Shown: positions 27,311 through 35,743, counted from the first letter of the stretch. The stretch is DNA of 64,000 nucleotides from Fibrella aestuarina BUZ 2 (GCF_000331105.1 NC_020054.1:6703796-6767795), one strand, 5' to 3'. Made by a program: numbers and translations. The notes: a model not told the origin generated them from the letters alone.

Positions 27311-28087
27311 CTAATTATCCCACACCTTCCAGTCGGCTTGGCCGGTGGCCCAGGCGGTTTCGAGTTCGGTTTTGTCGCGGAGGGTGTCCATCGGTTTCCA
27401 GAAACCATGGTGGCGGAAGGCCATCAATTCACCCTGCGCCGCGAGCGTCTCCATCGGGTACCGCTCCCAGGTCGTATCGTCGCCGTCGATAAGGTCGATC
27501 ACCGACGGATCACAGACAAAGAACCCCCCGTTGATCCAGGCGCCATCGCCCTTAGGTTTTTCTAGAAAGGAACGAACCCCGTTGCTATCCAGCACGTCGA
27601 GCGCGCCGAAACGGGCCGACGGCTGCACCGCCGTCAGCGTGCATTTTTTGCCGTGCTGCTGATGAAAGTTGACCAGTTCGGTGATGTCGACATCACCCAC
27701 GCCATCGCCATAGGTCATCATAAACGACTCGTTGCCGATGTGGTGACGTACCCGGCGCAGACGCCCGCCCGTCATGCTCGTCAGGCCTGTATCGACGAGT
27801 GTCACTTTCCAGGGCTCGGCATGCGAGTCGTGAATATCGATCCGGTTGGTCGACAGGTCGATGGTGACGTCGGACTGATGGAGGAAGTAGTTGGCGAAGA
27901 ACTCTTTGATGATGTAGCCCTTATAGCCGAGGCAAACGATGAACTCATTGAAGCCATGGGCCGAATAGATTTTCATGATGTGCCACAGGATAGGCATCCC
28001 ACCAATCTCGACCATCGGTTTGGGCTTAACGACCGTCTCTTCGCTCAGGCGCGTGCCGAGGCCGCCGGCCAGAATCACTACTTTCAT
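27311..28087 (-). CDS. rfbF: Glucose-1-phosphate cytidylyltransferase
   Basis: 258 residues, full length. N-terminal VILAGGLGTRLSEETVVKPKPM is the nucleotidyltransferase signature of RfbF. Later come MTYGDGVGDVDI (metal/substrate site), EKPKGDGAWINGGFFV, and FWKPMDTLRDK. The reaction is glucose-1-phosphate plus CTP to CDP-glucose. It is the first gene of the minus-strand sugar operon; the roughly 200-base spacer upstream (28088-28291) presumably holds the promoter shared with the divergent lipoprotein gene. Confidence 0.94.
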   Translation of the reverse strand: MKVVILAGGLGTRLSEETVVKPKPMVEIGGMPILWHIMKIYSAHGFNEFIVCLGYKGYIIKEFFANYFLHQSDVTIDLSTNRIDIHDSHAEPWKVTLVDTGLTSMTGGRLRRVRHHIGNESFMMTYGDGVGDVDITELVNFHQQHGKKCTLTAVQPSARFGALDVLDSNGVRSFLEKPKGDGAWINGGFFVCDPSVIDLIDGDDTTWERYPMETLAAQGELMAFRHHGFWKPMDTLRDKTELETAWATGQADWKVWDN

Positions 28088-28291
28088 GAATATGCGTGGC
28101 TATCTACGCGATGGGTTAGGCCCGGCAAGTTAAGGCAACTTCGCGCAGGTCAGAAAGCACCGTCCCAATTTTCATGCCAGCCGTTGATATGACTAATACA
28201 GCATATATTACCCGTTCAGAAATGTAACCAAATTGATTACTTACCTTATCCAGTCGTAGCTGATCAAGCGGTCAAAAACCATCAAACGTTT

Positions 28292-29089
28292 ATGAAAGCC
28301 TACTCACTCCGCGCTTGGCTCCTGCTGCTGCTTCCCCTTTGTGCCGCCTTTACCTGCTCTGATCACCGCGAGCCTCAACCACTGCGGTATCGGTTAAAAA
28401 CAGTCAAATACTCAGTAGGCCCTCCACCAAATTACACGCCACAGACTTTTACCCTTACTTACGATAGTAATGGTCGGATAGCAAGCTATGACTACGGAAG
28501 TAATGCCACGAATTGGACTGTCGGATACGACAACCAGAATCGGGTAGCTTCGATCTTTTTTCTAGACCGAGGTCAGAATGGCAATTACTTCAATGCGTAT
28601 ACCTATAATCAGCAAAGTCAGCTGACGCAGGTTACCCGTACCAGATATCCGGGTCGGTCAACCGAGCCAATAACGCCTCGGTTACAGAGTACGTACGACC
28701 TCAATTACGCATCAACCAGTGCTACAGTTCCCAGTAAGCTGATTACTACGTACCTGGATCCGAACTCTTCACTGGAGCAGATTTATACGTTTAGCGGGGG
28801 TAATGCCATCCAGGTTGGCGACAAGACCTATACGTATGACAACACGCCAAATCCTTACAAAGGCTTGTTTGGTCTGAATTTGTATTTCAGCCTGGATCAG
28901 GGGTTTGGACTGCCCGTACCGATTAGTCCTTTCAGGCCTAGCCAGCGCTTTACAGATCTTGGCGTGAAGGTGTATAACCAGAATAACATCACGACCGATG
29001 CGACGCTAACCTATAATAGCGATGGACTCGTTACGAAAATCGATTACAACGACGGGGCTTCCGAAGAATTTACCTACGAGGCATACTAA
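28292..29089 (+). CDS. Lipoprotein with YD/RHS-like strand repeats
   Basis: 265 residues, AT-richer than its neighbours. Signal peptide with a cysteine after AAFT, consistent with a lipoprotein (about C22). The mature part contains short YD-like units: LTYDSNGRIASYDY, VGYDNQNRVASIFF, AYTYNQQSQLTQV, LTYNSDGLVTKIDY, reminiscent of RHS/YD repeats or the DUF4595-type domain of Bacteroidota lipoproteins. Probably a small cell-surface beta-sheet protein. The function is unknown. It stands alone between divergent rfbF and downstream uvrD. Confidence 0.75.
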   Translation: MKAYSLRAWLLLLLPLCAAFTCSDHREPQPLRYRLKTVKYSVGPPPNYTPQTFTLTYDSNGRIASYDYGSNATNWTVGYDNQNRVASIFFLDRGQNGNYFNAYTYNQQSQLTQVTRTRYPGRSTEPITPRLQSTYDLNYASTSATVPSKLITTYLDPNSSLEQIYTFSGGNAIQVGDKTYTYDNTPNPYKGLFGLNLYFSLDQGFGLPVPISPFRPSQRFTDLGVKVYNQNNITTDATLTYNSDGLVTKIDYNDGASEEFTYEAY

Positions 29090-29135
29090 CCATCTTACCC
29101 CATTTCGACAGCCAACTTCTGGGGCAATTATTTCG

Positions 29136-29143
29136 TATTTTTG
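29136..29143 (+). promoter_or_regulatory. Bacteroidota-type -7 promoter element
   Basis: TATTTTTG matches TAnnTTTG about 100 bases upstream of the helicase ATG. The predicted leader would contain the stem-loop at 29158-29220. Confidence 0.4.
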
Positions 29144-29157
29144 AGTGTTATTTTAAC

Positions 29158-29220
29158 GATGCTGGATGGTAGACCATGACCACTGTACGAGCAGTGATCG
29201 AAGCTCTACTGTCCAGCATC
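29158..29220 (+). other. Stem-loop in the leader of the helicase gene
   Basis: GATGCTGGA (29158-29166) pairs exactly with TCCAGCATC (29212-29220). An inner CACTG/CAGTG stem lies between them. It ends 22 bases before the start codon. It could regulate the helicase or be a small repeat. Confidence 0.45.
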
Positions 29221-29242
29221 TACCGTCTATAGATAGCACACA

Positions 29243-31543
29243 ATGATCGATTATATAGCTGGGTTGAACGATCCGCAGCGTGAAGCGGTGGTCCACGGCA
29301 ACGGGCCGCTGATGATTATCGCGGGGGCGGGTTCGGGCAAAACGCGCGTTCTGACGTATCGCATTGCGCACCTTATCGACAAGGGGGTTGACCCCTTTCG
29401 GATTCTGGCGCTTACCTTCACCAACAAGGCCGCCGGCGAGATGCGTCACCGCATCGAGAAGGTAATTGGCAACGAGGCCCGCAACATCTGGATGGGTACG
29501 TTCCACTCGGTGTTTGCCAAGATTCTGCGCATCGAAGCGCAGGCCCTGGGTTATACCAGTAACTTCTCCATCTACGATACCGACGATTCGAAGTCGCTGC
29601 TGCGGAGCATCATCCGCGAGATGGGCCTCGACGATAAACAGTACCGCGCCAACGCCGTTTTCAACCGGATTTCAGGCGCAAAAAACCGGCTGGTCGGCGC
29701 CGAAGAATATCTGCTCAACCCGATTATTCAGGCCGATGATTCCTCGGCCAAGATGCCGGAGGTTGGTCGGATTTATAAGGAATACGCCCGGCGGTGCTTT
29801 GCGGCTAACGCCATGGATTTCGACGATCTGCTGTTCAACACGAATGTGTTGTTCCGCGATCACCTCGACATCCTACATAAGTATCAGCACAAGTTTCAGC
29901 ACGTGCTGGTCGATGAGTTTCAGGATACCAACGTGTCGCAGTACCTCATCACGCGCAAGCTGGCGGCGGTGCATCAGAACATCTGCGTGGTGGGCGACGA
30001 TGCCCAGAGTATCTACGCGTTCCGGGGCGCCAACATCGAAAACATCCTGAATTTCCAGAAAGATTACGGCAAAGACACCGTCAAGATCGTCAAGCTGGAG
30101 CAGAACTACCGCAGCACCAACACCATCGTGCAGGCGGCCAATTCAGTGATTGCCCGCAACCGGAATCAACTGGAGAAACGCGTTTTCACCGACAACGAAA
30201 CCGGCCCGCTGATTGAGGTGATCAAAGCGGCCTCGGACAATGAAGAGGGGCGGCTGGTGGCCAACGGCATTTTTGAAGCGAAGGTGCAACAAGGCCTGCG
30301 CAACAACGACTTCGCCATTCTGTACCGCACCAACGCCCAGTCGCGGGCCTTCGAGGAAGCCCTGCGGAAACTGAGCATCAAGTACCGGATCATCGGGGGT
30401 CTTTCGTTCTACCAGCGCAAAGAGATCAAGGATCTGATCGCCTATTTGCGTTTTACGGTCAATCAGGCCGACGAAGAAGCGTTTAAGCGGATTATTAACC
30501 TACCCAAACGCGGCATTGGCGATACCACCCTGGCCAAGATTGCGGTGTTGGCCAGCGAAAAGAACGTACCCATCTGGGAGATCGTCAGTAACATTTCGCT
30601 CTACGTTGCCGGGCGAGCCATGATGGCCATTGAAGGCTTTGCCGAATTGATCAAGAGCTTCGGCCTGATGCTCGACAAGAAAGATGCTTACGAGGTAGCG
30701 GCCCACGTGGCGAAGTCGTCGGGCATCCTGAAAGAACTGTACGAAGACAAAACCGTGGAAGGGCTGGCCCGCTACGAAAACGTGCAGGAATTGCTGAACG
30801 CCATTAAGGAGTTTGTCGACAACCCCGAAACGGAAGACAAAAGCCTCAGTTCGTTCCTGCAAACGGTGTCGCTGCTGACTACCGCCGACGAAAAAGAAGA
30901 TGACGGCGACAACGACAAGGTAACGCTGATGACCATCCACGCCGCCAAAGGGCTGGAGTTCAAAAACGTACACATCGTGGGGCTGGAAGAAGACCTGTTT
31001 CCGAGCCAGATGATGCTCGAAAGCCGCGCCGATCTGGAGGAGGAACGTCGACTGTTCTACGTGGCCATCACCCGCGCCGAAAAGAAGCTGACGTTCTCCT
31101 TTGCCGAGTCGCGCTACCACTATGGCCGCCTGAAACTCTGCGAACCCAGCCGGTTCCTGATGGAAGTCGATCAGACGTACCTGAGCATGGCAAAAACGCC
31201 GACGCCGCCCAAACCGCGCTTCAACGGCGACGACAATTACGCCAGCCGCAACCGCGACGAAATGCCCTCTGCCGGTTCGATGAATTTCGTGCGGACGCTG
31301 GCGCAGAAAACGGCACAGCGGCAGGTACCCCAGCCAACCGTCACGCATACCCCCTCGGCCGATTTTGCCCCCAGCAACACCGCAGAGCTAGCCGCCGGGC
31401 AGCGGGTCGAGCACGCCAAATTCGGTTTCGGCACCGTTAAATCCATGGATACCAACGGCACCGAACGCAAAGCCGTCATTCAGTTCGACGTAGCTGGTGA
31501 GAAGACGCTCCTGCTCAGTTTCGCCAAGCTGCGAATTGTATAG
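29243..31543 (+). CDS. pcrA: UvrD/PcrA-type superfamily 1A DNA helicase
   Basis: 766 residues, the usual length. Walker A GAGSGKT (28-34), TFTNKAAGEM (motif Ia), the DEFQDTN Walker B, VGDDAQSIYAFRGA (motif III), NYRST (motif IV), VTLMTIHAAKGLEF (motif V), FYVAITRAEKKL (motif VI). The C-terminal tail after about 690 is a KOW/Tudor-like segment (AGQRVEHAKFGFGTVKSMD) found in Gram-positive PcrA and in Bacteroidota UvrD. It unwinds DNA 3' to 5' in nucleotide-excision repair, mismatch repair and fork rescue. The choice between the names uvrD and pcrA is a convention only. Confidence 0.94.
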   Translation: MIDYIAGLNDPQREAVVHGNGPLMIIAGAGSGKTRVLTYRIAHLIDKGVDPFRILALTFTNKAAGEMRHRIEKVIGNEARNIWMGTFHSVFAKILRIEAQALGYTSNFSIYDTDDSKSLLRSIIREMGLDDKQYRANAVFNRISGAKNRLVGAEEYLLNPIIQADDSSAKMPEVGRIYKEYARRCFAANAMDFDDLLFNTNVLFRDHLDILHKYQHKFQHVLVDEFQDTNVSQYLITRKLAAVHQNICVVGDDAQSIYAFRGANIENILNFQKDYGKDTVKIVKLEQNYRSTNTIVQAANSVIARNRNQLEKRVFTDNETGPLIEVIKAASDNEEGRLVANGIFEAKVQQGLRNNDFAILYRTNAQSRAFEEALRKLSIKYRIIGGLSFYQRKEIKDLIAYLRFTVNQADEEAFKRIINLPKRGIGDTTLAKIAVLASEKNVPIWEIVSNISLYVAGRAMMAIEGFAELIKSFGLMLDKKDAYEVAAHVAKSSGILKELYEDKTVEGLARYENVQELLNAIKEFVDNPETEDKSLSSFLQTVSLLTTADEKEDDGDNDKVTLMTIHAAKGLEFKNVHIVGLEEDLFPSQMMLESRADLEEERRLFYVAITRAEKKLTFSFAESRYHYGRLKLCEPSRFLMEVDQTYLSMAKTPTPPKPRFNGDDNYASRNRDEMPSAGSMNFVRTLAQKTAQRQVPQPTVTHTPSADFAPSNTAELAAGQRVEHAKFGFGTVKSMDTNGTERKAVIQFDVAGEKTLLLSFAKLRIV

Positions 31544-31574
31544 TGTAGGTACGTTGGCCTTGTAATTAGTGCCA

Positions 31575-31967
31575 TTACCAGATGACATTGACTAGATCAG
31601 TATAGTGCCTGACGTTTGCATCAGCACTAATGAACGGTAACTGCTCATTAAGCGCAACAGCTATTAGTATTCGGTCAAATGGATCGCGATGTTGGGGTAA
31701 GAGTGGTATAGCACTGTATTGGTCAATATGTTGAATAGTTAACGGTAACAGTATAAATCCGTCGTTCTGCATCCGTTCAGCTATGTCACGAATCGCGACA
31801 GGAAGATCAGGTAACTTGTCGATTTTCTGCTTAATGGCTATCTCGAACAAGCTAATTTCACTGACGTACACAGTGTCGCTTTGTAGCAGGCGAAGCGCCG
31901 CCCCTGACAGTTTAGAGGGACTGACCAAAGACCATATCAAAATTTGCGTATCAATCAGGCACGCCAT
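31575..31967 (-). CDS. vapC: PIN-domain toxin (VapC-like)
   Basis: 130 residues. The acidic PIN residues are in place: D6 (CLIDTQ), E42 (LFEIAIKQ), D95 and D98 (RDPFDRILIA), and D116 (ISADANV). VapC toxins are magnesium-dependent RNases, often cutting initiator tRNA or 23S rRNA. The subtype with the HRDPFDRILIA block is the common Bacteroidota PIN. Its ATG shares one base with the stop of the upstream antitoxin gene (TAATG), so the two are translationally coupled. Confidence 0.88.
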   Translation of the reverse strand: MACLIDTQILIWSLVSPSKLSGAALRLLQSDTVYVSEISLFEIAIKQKIDKLPDLPVAIRDIAERMQNDGFILLPLTIQHIDQYSAIPLLPQHRDPFDRILIAVALNEQLPFISADANVRHYTDLVNVIW

Positions 31968-32185
31968 TACATGTAGTCAGCTAAATCGTCGATCGGGTCA
32001 TTAAAATCATCAGGAACCTTGTACTTTCCTTCCCAACTTCCTAAACGTACCCCTTTTCGCTCAGTTGGCAGCTGGGTCGTTTCCTGCAAAAAGGTGACCA
32101 GCACCGGCACTTCGTGATCAATCTGCGGAGCTTCATCCAGAAAGATCGTCCCATCTCGGTAAGTACCCGAAAGTGTTGTGAGCAT
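31967..32185 (-). CDS. VapB-like antitoxin partner of the PIN toxin
   Basis: 72 residues from the ATG at 32185; an in-frame extension to 32278 has no support. N-terminal beta-strand pattern LSGTYRDGTIFLDEAP and VPVLVTFLQE resembles the AbrB-like DUF2281 antitoxins. The C-terminal peptide WEGKYKVPDDFNDPIDDLADYM is the usual toxin-wrapping tail (PDDFNDPLDD-type). It would bind and block the PIN active site and repress the operon. The call rests on its overlap with the toxin and this tail. Confidence 0.8.
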   Translation of the reverse strand: MLTTLSGTYRDGTIFLDEAPQIDHEVPVLVTFLQETTQLPTERKGVRLGSWEGKYKVPDDFNDPIDDLADYM

Positions 32186-32324
32186 ACTGTTCTTCTTTGC
32201 TAGTAAAACGGAATTATTTACCTCGTAACCAAATATAGCCAAGTCTGGCCTTAGTACGGTTAAACCACTCGTCACCAATAGCAGCGTGCCGTCAGGCCTT
32301 TAAAGTTTCAGAAACTGGATAGGT

Positions 32325-32747
32325 TTACCCCCCGAACGTACCCAGCCACTCGTCTTCTTTGGCGCGCATAGTGGCAGCGTCTTCATCGGTTTTGTCGCCG
32401 TAACCACAAAGATGAAGCAGGCCGTGGGCTAAGACGCGGCGCATCTCCTGCTCGGCCGACGTACCTAGCTGGGTAGCGTTGTCGGCTACACGGTCGACGC
32501 TGATGTAGATATCACCTTCGATGGGATCGTCGGCAAATTCGCGATTGTCGAAAGTGATAATGTCGGTGTAATAGTCGTGCTGCAAATAGTCGCGGTTGAC
32601 TTGCAGGACGTATTCATCCGAGGCAAAAATGTAATTCAGATCGCCCAATTCATGCCCCTCAGCCTTGGTTTGAGCCGTTAGCCAGCGTTTCACCGCCAGC
32701 TTCTGCGGCAGCTTGAAATCAACGTCTTCAGTGAAAAAGCGAATCAT
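32325..32747 (-). CDS. ybeY: rRNA maturation endoribonuclease YbeY
   Basis: 140 residues from the ATG at 32747. Upstream in-frame codons run into the inverted repeat and are not coding. The zinc site is HGLLHLCGYGDKTDED. The family consensus HxxxHxxGYDH has GYGD here in place of GYDH, as is common in Bacteroidota, so the third ligand may differ. Preceding segments are IFASDEYVLQVNRDYLQHDYYTD and DIYISVDR. It functions in 16S rRNA 3'-end maturation and late ribosome quality control. Confidence 0.9.
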   Translation of the reverse strand: MIRFFTEDVDFKLPQKLAVKRWLTAQTKAEGHELGDLNYIFASDEYVLQVNRDYLQHDYYTDIITFDNREFADDPIEGDIYISVDRVADNATQLGTSAEQEMRRVLAHGLLHLCGYGDKTDEDAATMRAKEDEWLGTFGG

Positions 32748-32754
32748 TGGAGCA

Positions 32755-32872
32755 TGTATAATGTACGATGAACAATGCGGTCCGCCGCCGCGGTACAATG
32801 GTTGCTGACGCAGCACACTAGCCAGTTGTACCGCGGCGGCGGCGGACCGCATTGTTCATCGTACATCATACA
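32755..32872. repeat. Large GC/AT mosaic inverted repeat
   Basis: The left arm 32755-32798 and right arm 32826-32872 match almost perfectly in inverse orientation. The outer part is AT-rich (TGTATAATGTACGATGAACAATG), and the inner part is GCGGTCCGCCGCCGCGGTACAA. The arms differ by a single extra CCG trinucleotide and one or two substitutions. The loop is 27 bases. It lies in the 130-base gap between ybeY and the TonB receptor. The outer words belong to the family at 16568 and 25518. Confidence 0.85.
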
Positions 32873-32877
32873 CTCCC

Positions 32878-35262
32878 TTAAAGTTTCACCCGCACACCGA
32901 TCAGCACGTTCCGGGTGGCTTGGGGGAAGTAGTAATTGTCGGAGGCGACGCGGCCTTCGCTGACATAGGCGTAGGTATAGCCGTTCGACTCGTACAGTTC
33001 GTTGAAGGCGTTGTTGAGCAGCACCGTAAACGCCATTTCCTGCACAAACCGGGGCTTGATGGTATAAATCAGCCGCAGGTCGTTTACGAAATAAGCGTTC
33101 AGTTTGCGGGCGTCGCTGCTGGTGTTGTCCAGAAACTGCTGACCCACGTATTTGCTCAGCAAGCCCACCTCCAGCCCTTTGGCGGGCGTCAGCAGCAGTT
33201 GCGAACCGGCAATCACGTTGGGTGAGAACGCGATGTCGGTCGTACCCAGTCGCTGAAGGTCCTGGTTACCTGTATCGAAATTGTCGAGGTAGAACGTGGC
33301 GTTGCGCACCTTGTTCTGGCTGATGGTCGCGTTGGCATTCCAGCGCAACGCCTTCGTCAGTACCAGCGTGCCATCGAGTTCAATGCCCGCCCGATAGCTG
33401 CTGGGTACGTTGATGCGGTTGTACGCCCCCACATCGTTGATCTGCCCATTCAGCACAAGCTGATTCCGGTAGTCCATGTAATAACCGTTGACGTTCAGGG
33501 CGTAGCGGTCACTGCGGATCTTGATACCGGCCTCGTAGTCGTACAGCGTCTCGGCCAATGGGCGGCTCCCCGGCGTCGACTGCGTGTAGTCATCGCGGTT
33601 GGGCTCTTTGTTACCCACACCAAAAGAAGCGTAGGCCGTTAGCTGATCGCTAACCGTATATGTCAGGCCGGCTTTGGGGTTAAAGAACGTGAGCGCCGCC
33701 TGCTGCGTGACGTTCCGCTGCTGGTTGTCAAAACCCAGAAACGAGTAGTCAACGGTACGTACCTGAAGATCCACGTAGGCGTTCAGTTTGGGCGTGAACT
33801 GGTAGTAGGCTTTGGCGTAAAGGTTGGCGTCGGTTTTCGTCGCGTCGTCTTCGTAATAGCGCTGGCGGATGTTGCTCGTCGACGCAAACCGCGCCCAGAT
33901 TACCTCGCCAAAGTGCTTGCCCTGATAGCGGTTCCAGCCGCCACCGATGTTAGCGGTCAGCCGTCCGCTGCCGGTGTAGTCGAACGAGAAAACGGTGCCA
34001 TAGAAATCGTTGTCGAGCCAGCGCCGCCGGATCAGGTCGGTGCGGCGAATGGTTGAATCACCGATAACCACGTTGGGTAACCCATACCGGCTAAGCTGGT
34101 CGTTTTCCCGGTATTGCTCATAATAGCCCCGCCCTTTGGTGTAAAACGCCGACACGTTGGCCCGCCACCGCCGACTCAGTTCAGTCGAGGTGATGAGCTG
34201 GTACTGATCCTGCTGGTAGTTATCGGTTTCGTTGTCGTAGGTCAGGCTGTTGTACGTACGGTTAGTGGCCAGCAGCGCCTCCGGCACGCCATTCCAGGCC
34301 TGATACGTTTTTTCCATCCCGGAGAACACGTTGAGCCGCACGTAGTTCTTCGCCCCGTAATAACCACCCGATACGTAAAACGATTTCAGGTCCGACGACG
34401 CCCGATCGATGTAGCCGTCAGACGCCACTTTGGACAACCGCGCATCCACCACGAAATGATTGTTGAGCAACCCCGATCCGGCCGAAACCGTAGCGCGCCG
34501 GGTATTGAACGACCCACCCGACAGGTTCACTTCGGCGTATGGCTCTTTCTGAAGCGCGTTGGTCTGCACGTTCAGGCTGGCCCCGAAGGCCCCGGCCCCG
34601 TTGGTCGACGTACCCACGCCCCGCTGAATCTGTACGCTGCTAACCGACGACGCAAAATCGGGCATGTTCACCCAGAACGTCCCCTGCGATTCGGCGTCGT
34701 TGTAGGGAATGCCGTTGAGCGTGACGTTCACCCGCGTGGCATCAGAACCCCGGATGCGAATGCCCGTGTAGCCAACGCCTGCACCCGCATCGGAAGTCGT
34801 TACCACCGATGGCGTGAAGTTGAGCAGCAGGGGCAGATCCTGCCCCAGGTTGAGCTTGGCCAGCTCTCGGCGGGTTACGTCGGTGTAGGCGACGGCCGTT
34901 TTTTCGTTGGCACGCGTAGCCAGCACCACTACTTCGTCCATGACGGTTTCGCTCTGGCGTAGGGAAATGGTGACGGGGCCATTGGCTGGCACATTAACAG
35001 ACTGATCAACAGGCGCGTACCCCACCAGCGATGCACGGAGCTGGTATGTACCAGGCCGTAGATTAGTGAGCTGAAAATTACCGTTGGCATCGGTGTTGGT
35101 TCCCTTCAGCGAGCCGTCGAGCGTGATGGCTGCGCCCACCAGCGCACCGCCGCCAGCGTCACGTACCTGACCCGATAAGGTTGTTGATTGCTGCGCCCAG
35201 GCAGTCAGCGTGAGTAGCCACAGCAGAAAGCTGCAGGCCAGTCGATAGGTTGTTGTTTTCAT
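32878..35262 (-). CDS. TonB-dependent outer-membrane receptor under TPP control (probable thiamin uptake)
   Basis: 794 residues from the ATG at 35262; an extension to a codon at 35382 would run through the riboswitch. Signal peptide 1-24 (ends in AWAQ), then a carboxypeptidase-regulatory-like domain (about 27-105, LSGQVRDAGGGALVGAAI). A TonB-box-like DEVVVLAT stretch follows, then the plug (IRIRGSDATRVNVTLNGIPYND) and a 22-strand barrel ending VLIGVRVKL. A complete TPP riboswitch sits in the leader, so thiamin or a thiamin precursor is the likely substrate. Bacteroidota thiamin-regulated receptors of this kind are known (Omr1). Substrate identity remains inference. Confidence 0.87.
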   Translation of the reverse strand: MKTTTYRLACSFLLWLLTLTAWAQQSTTLSGQVRDAGGGALVGAAITLDGSLKGTNTDANGNFQLTNLRPGTYQLRASLVGYAPVDQSVNVPANGPVTISLRQSETVMDEVVVLATRANEKTAVAYTDVTRRELAKLNLGQDLPLLLNFTPSVVTTSDAGAGVGYTGIRIRGSDATRVNVTLNGIPYNDAESQGTFWVNMPDFASSVSSVQIQRGVGTSTNGAGAFGASLNVQTNALQKEPYAEVNLSGGSFNTRRATVSAGSGLLNNHFVVDARLSKVASDGYIDRASSDLKSFYVSGGYYGAKNYVRLNVFSGMEKTYQAWNGVPEALLATNRTYNSLTYDNETDNYQQDQYQLITSTELSRRWRANVSAFYTKGRGYYEQYRENDQLSRYGLPNVVIGDSTIRRTDLIRRRWLDNDFYGTVFSFDYTGSGRLTANIGGGWNRYQGKHFGEVIWARFASTSNIRQRYYEDDATKTDANLYAKAYYQFTPKLNAYVDLQVRTVDYSFLGFDNQQRNVTQQAALTFFNPKAGLTYTVSDQLTAYASFGVGNKEPNRDDYTQSTPGSRPLAETLYDYEAGIKIRSDRYALNVNGYYMDYRNQLVLNGQINDVGAYNRINVPSSYRAGIELDGTLVLTKALRWNANATISQNKVRNATFYLDNFDTGNQDLQRLGTTDIAFSPNVIAGSQLLLTPAKGLEVGLLSKYVGQQFLDNTSSDARKLNAYFVNDLRLIYTIKPRFVQEMAFTVLLNNAFNELYESNGYTYAYVSEGRVASDNYYFPQATRNVLIGVRVKL

Positions 35263-35338
35263 CGCAGTGCGCGAAAGCAACGAACAGGTAAAGGGGCTGT
35301 TACCTACCGTTTTGGTTTGTATGGTTGTCTTGTATTGC

Positions 35339-35362
35339 CGCAGCGAACACCCGTTCGCTGCG
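35339..35362 (-). terminator. Hairpin at the 3' edge of the TPP riboswitch, probable expression platform
   Basis: CGCAGCGAAC (35339-35348) pairs with GTTCGCTGCG (35353-35362), a perfect 10-base-pair stem with a 4-base loop directly after the aptamer on the minus strand. There is no run of T, so it may be an alternative structure rather than a simple terminator. Confidence 0.55.
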
Positions 35363-35442
35363 CCTATTCCCTGCTGCGGCATTACCCGTGTACAGGTTCT
35401 ATGGGTATAATCTCAGCCCGTTGTTATAAGGCACCCCTATTA
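35363..35442 (-). ncRNA. TPP (THI-element) riboswitch
   Basis: On the minus strand, in order: AGGGGTGC (35438-35431), CTGAGAT within GGGCTGAGATTATACCC (35419-35403), GAACCTG (35399-35393), and CGGGTAATGCCGCAGCAGGGAA (35389 to about 35367). These are the conserved blocks of the thiamin-diphosphate aptamer in the right order and spacing. It lies about 100 bases upstream of a TonB-dependent receptor and directly downstream of a TATCTTTG promoter element. Ligand binding is expected to turn the receptor gene off. Confidence 0.93.
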
Positions 35443-35455
35443 AGATTAGCAGGCG

Positions 35456-35463
35456 CAAAGATA
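35456..35463 (-). promoter_or_regulatory. Promoter -7 element for the TPP-controlled receptor
   Basis: Minus-strand TATCTTTG fits TAnnTTTG and ends 13 bases before the first conserved aptamer base, so transcription would begin just at the riboswitch. A weak T-rich -33 (TTTCTGG) lies about 19 bases upstream. Confidence 0.65.
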
Positions 35464-35743
35464 CAGCAGCCAACGCCAGAAATGGAAGCCATGCCACCTT
35501 TCTGGCACTTATTTCCTGGCTACGCCATCGGCGGCTTTCCGCACACGGCACGGCAACAGGCGGGTAGGCTGCTTCGGGGTAGCATGTCTAGACCAGCCAC
35601 TATTCTTTATCTATAGGATAAAAGAAAATAGCGGATTCCCACGTTTTGTTATAAGAATTGTACTTGAGCAATTCGTTTTGGTACAGAACTTGCTTAAAAC
35701 CAGATAGACCCGATTCGGCTTCTGATCTTACAATTGTAAACTC
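35464..35743. other. Intergenic region without a recognised gene
   Basis: 280 bases upstream of the riboswitch promoter and of the small plus-strand gene at 35744. A 99-residue ORF across 35317-35616 overlaps the riboswitch antisense and is not accepted. The 3' half is AT-rich and probably promotes the small gene. Confidence 0.5.

Noticed and set aside
35317..35616. 99-codon plus-strand ORF
   Set aside because: It is antisense to the TPP riboswitch and its promoter; composition is not protein-like.
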